Shown here: one piece after another, positions 21,997 through 23,758 of the stretch | How positions within the stretch are numbered: the stretch's first letter is position 1 | How the letters are laid out: every line of letters starts with the position of its first letter | From: Micractinium sp. NFX-FRZ | Lineage: Eukaryota > Chlorophyta > Trebouxiophyceae > Chlorellales > Chlorellaceae | NCBI GenBank assembly: GCA_029339195.1 | Contig: JAPTJF010000652.1 | Span: 1 to 23,758 of the forward strand | DNA length: 23,758 nt | Direction of reading: 5' to 3' | The notes under the pieces: model-generated | Told to the model about the DNA's origin: nothing | The model's database searches: none | Seen by the model: the letters and a program-made list of their open reading frames with translations, nothing else | Position numbers and translations under genes: made by a program

Positions 21997-22037
21997 ATGC
22001 GTGCGGCGGCAGCGGCCCGCCCCCTGCCAGCATGTAG
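21906..22037 (+). other. Upstream ORF overlapping the histidine-phosphatase start
   Basis: ATG at 21906 opens a 43-codon frame rich in Arg, Pro and Gly that ends with TAG at 22035-22037. It overlaps the first 41 bases of the main coding region, which starts at 21997 in another frame. If transcribed in the same mRNA, it could reduce translation of the main frame or force leaky scanning. Confidence 0.4.
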
Positions 22038-23292
22038 GGCAGCTGTGGCCGCCGCGGCAGGCCGCCGCCCTGATGCAGCTGCCGGCGACAAGTGGGTGCA
22101 CCTCGTGCGGCATGGAGAGACAGAAATGAATGTGGCCCTCGGACTCCTGCCGCCAGGGGCACGCTACGGAGAGCCTTCTTTTGTGGACCCAGGCTTTCCC
22201 GACACCCGCCTCACGCCCCGGGGGCGCGCCCAGGCGGCAGCGGCGCGCTCCGTGGCGGCACGCCTGGCGCCGGCGCCCCAGCTGGTTGTGGTCAGCCCGC
22301 TGACGCGCGCACTGCAGACGGCAGACATTGTGTTCCAAGGGCACAGGTGCGCTAGCGCTGGCAGTGTGTAGCAGCAGGGGCTGACGTGGCATGTGCCAGT
22401 GCGGGATACCTGTGCCTACGTCAGGTATGCACTCCTGCGCTCAACCAGACAACAGCAGCTGGGGTAGCCGAGTAATAGGCCACTGGGACCGCCCACCCAC
22501 TCTGCCCACTTCACCACCATCTCACTCCTCCCCCCCTGTCAACGCCTGCCGCTGCAGTGCGCCTCGTGTGGCGCACCACCATGCGTGCGAGCGCCTCTAC
22601 CTGAGCTCAGACGTGGGGCAACCACGGGAGGTGCTAGAAGCACAGTGGGAGCAGTACTGCTTCCAGGCCCTGCCGCCCAGCAGCAGCAGCGGCAGCAGCA
22701 GCAGCAGCAGCAGCAGCGACGGCGCATGGTGGCACCAAGAGGAGGCGGCGCAGGAGGAGGCAGAAGAGTTCGGCTGCTGGGATGGCGATGCGGGGGCGGC
22801 AGCAGGGGCATCGCTGGCTGCAGAGGAGCTGGACTTGGTGGAGGCGCGGGAGCCAGCGGGTGCGTTGCGTTGCGTTGCATTTGCGGCTGCTGTGTGTGGC
22901 GTCGCGTTATTTAGATGCCGCTCTGCGCCCGCTGGCTGGCGTGGCTGCGCTGTGGGCGCTGTGGTTGCGTGCTGGCAATGCTATGGATGTGATGTGGGGA
23001 CCAGCTGCCCTGCCAAGTCCCAATTGCCAACTGACTGCCAACAAGTTACCGCCAGCTGGCAACTGCCTACTGCCCCGCCCCTGCAGCCGTCTTCCTGCTG
23101 CGTGTGGAGCGCCTGCGCCAGTGGCTGGCCGGCCGCCCCGAGAGCATCGTGGCGCTGGTGACCCACTGGGGCGTGCTGCACGCGCTCACAGGCGTGGAGT
23201 TCCACAACTGCGAGGTGCGCAGCGTGCGCCTGGGCGAGCTGCGTGCCCGGCCGCACCTGCTGCGCCGTCCAGTGGCGGGAAGGCCGACATGA
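21997..23292 (+). CDS. Histidine phosphatase superfamily (phosphoglycerate mutase-like) protein
   Basis: Three exons: 21997-22346, 22558-22859 and 23087-23292, giving 285 residues, all in phase. The catalytic RHGE motif is at residues 38-41 (VHLVRHGETEMN, His39 being the phospho-accepting residue of the family). SPLTRALQTA at 100-109 supplies the second arginine, a glutamate follows in ACERLYLSSD (Glu128), and the second histidine is in LVTHWGVLHAL (His244). Together these complete the active site, so the enzyme should be active on some phosphate ester; substrate is unknown. Residues 1-30 are Ala/Arg-rich and look like a plastid or mitochondrial transit peptide, with a fully conserved-looking core starting at KWVHLV. 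A low-complexity insert (158-170 Ser run, then Glu/Ala-rich to about 217) separates the two halves of the domain; similar positions in the plant family hold an acidic loop with a WWH motif, which is present here. ATG 21997 is the first in this frame after a stop at 21913. Confidence 0.87.
22679..22719 (+). repeat. AGC trinucleotide repeat coding for poly-serine
   Basis: Thirteen consecutive near-identical AGC codons with one GGC interruption encode four Ser, Gly and eight Ser within exon 2 of the histidine phosphatase. The tract is in frame and likely length-variable between strains. Confidence 0.85.
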
Positions 23293-23690
23293 ATGCCTCC
23301 CTCTCTGCAGCCTCTGCCTTCTTTCATATTAGCGCTATGGTGGATGTTGATATTCGACCGCCTCAGAAGAAGCAACGTCAAATTGAGCAAGCGCTCTCCC
23401 TCACTGCATGCTGCTCGCCCCTTCTTCCAACCACCTAGCTGAGCCATCCCCACCCGCACTCCTTCCCTCTCTGCCCGGCCCTCATCACACGCTCAGCGTT
23501 GAAAGAAACGACAGTTCCAGCAGCTGCCCGGCTGAACCCCAGTTTGTTACACGTGGCAGCCTGGGTGCCGATTCTCAAACCACTTTTGGTCTTTGCACAG
23601 AAAGGCCGTGGTGATTAAGGGTGCAGCCGTGGTGTCTTAACTAGTAGGGCCTGCCAGAGTCCTTATTATGTGCGGGCGGGTTATGTGAGG
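23293..23690 (+). other. 3' flank of the histidine-phosphatase gene
   Basis: No TGTAA signal and no convincing exon found. The stretch is less GC-rich from about 23320 to 23400, as expected for a 3' UTR. It runs directly into the right terminal repeat. Confidence 0.45.
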
Positions 23691-23757
23691 ACGGCGCCTG
23701 GCTGCCGCTGGCAGCTCCCACTCGCGCCTGCTGGCTGCAAGGGAGGCGCCTGGGCTG
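23691..23757 (-). repeat. Right copy of terminal inverted repeat
   Basis: Reverse complement matches bases 2-68 at 65 of 67 positions. Read on the minus strand, this copy contains the same TTGCAG acceptor-like site and the same open frame start as the left copy, then diverges at 23690. The last base (23758) does not match base 1. Confidence 0.9.
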
Positions 23758-23758
23758 C

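Noticed and set aside
1..23758. Transposase, integrase, reverse transcriptase, CRISPR, tRNA or rRNA genes
   Set aside because: None of their motifs or structures was seen in any frame, so the terminal inverted repeat has no matching mobilisation gene in the window.

Overview
This is nuclear DNA of a GC-rich green alga, most likely a Chlorella-like trebouxiophyte. The evidence is high G/C third positions, genes cut into many short exons by GT-AG introns of roughly 60-440 bases with strong CTGCAG acceptors, TGTAA polyadenylation-type signals, and a plant-type MATE transporter. I see no prokaryotic operon signals, rRNA, tRNA, CRISPR array or recognisable transposase. All exon models were built by hand from splice-site phase and protein family logic.

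Layout from left to right. (1) 1-1418, plus strand: the 3' part of a cysteine-rich secreted-type gene whose cysteine order resembles the plant eight-cysteine (lipid-transfer-like) motif. (2) 1976-4095, minus: an 8-exon secreted, possibly GPI-anchored protein of unknown family. (3) 5343-10525, minus: an 11-exon, 700-residue MATE/DTX transporter. (4) 11376-12158, minus: a small, uncertain helical-repeat protein with a transit-like N terminus. (5) 12614-20898, minus: a 19-exon, 1,120-residue DUF5107-TPR protein. (6) 21997-23292, plus: a 3-exon histidine-phosphatase (phosphoglycerate mutase-like) protein, divergent from gene 5.

The four minus-strand genes lie head to tail, but eukaryotic genes are transcribed singly and nothing here joins them in one pathway. 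Plausible places of action are cell surface (genes 1, 2), membrane export (3), organelle (4), cytosolic carbohydrate-related function (5, inferred only from the family) and plastid or cytosol (6).

The most unusual features are structural. The two window ends carry a 67-base inverted repeat (65/67 identical, 55 bases uninterrupted). The DUF5107 gene contains two separate partial duplications of its own 3' splice sites, at 90 and 123 bases, both multiples of three. One would add 41 residues in frame and the other would introduce a stop. No complete novel defence or mobile system is evident.
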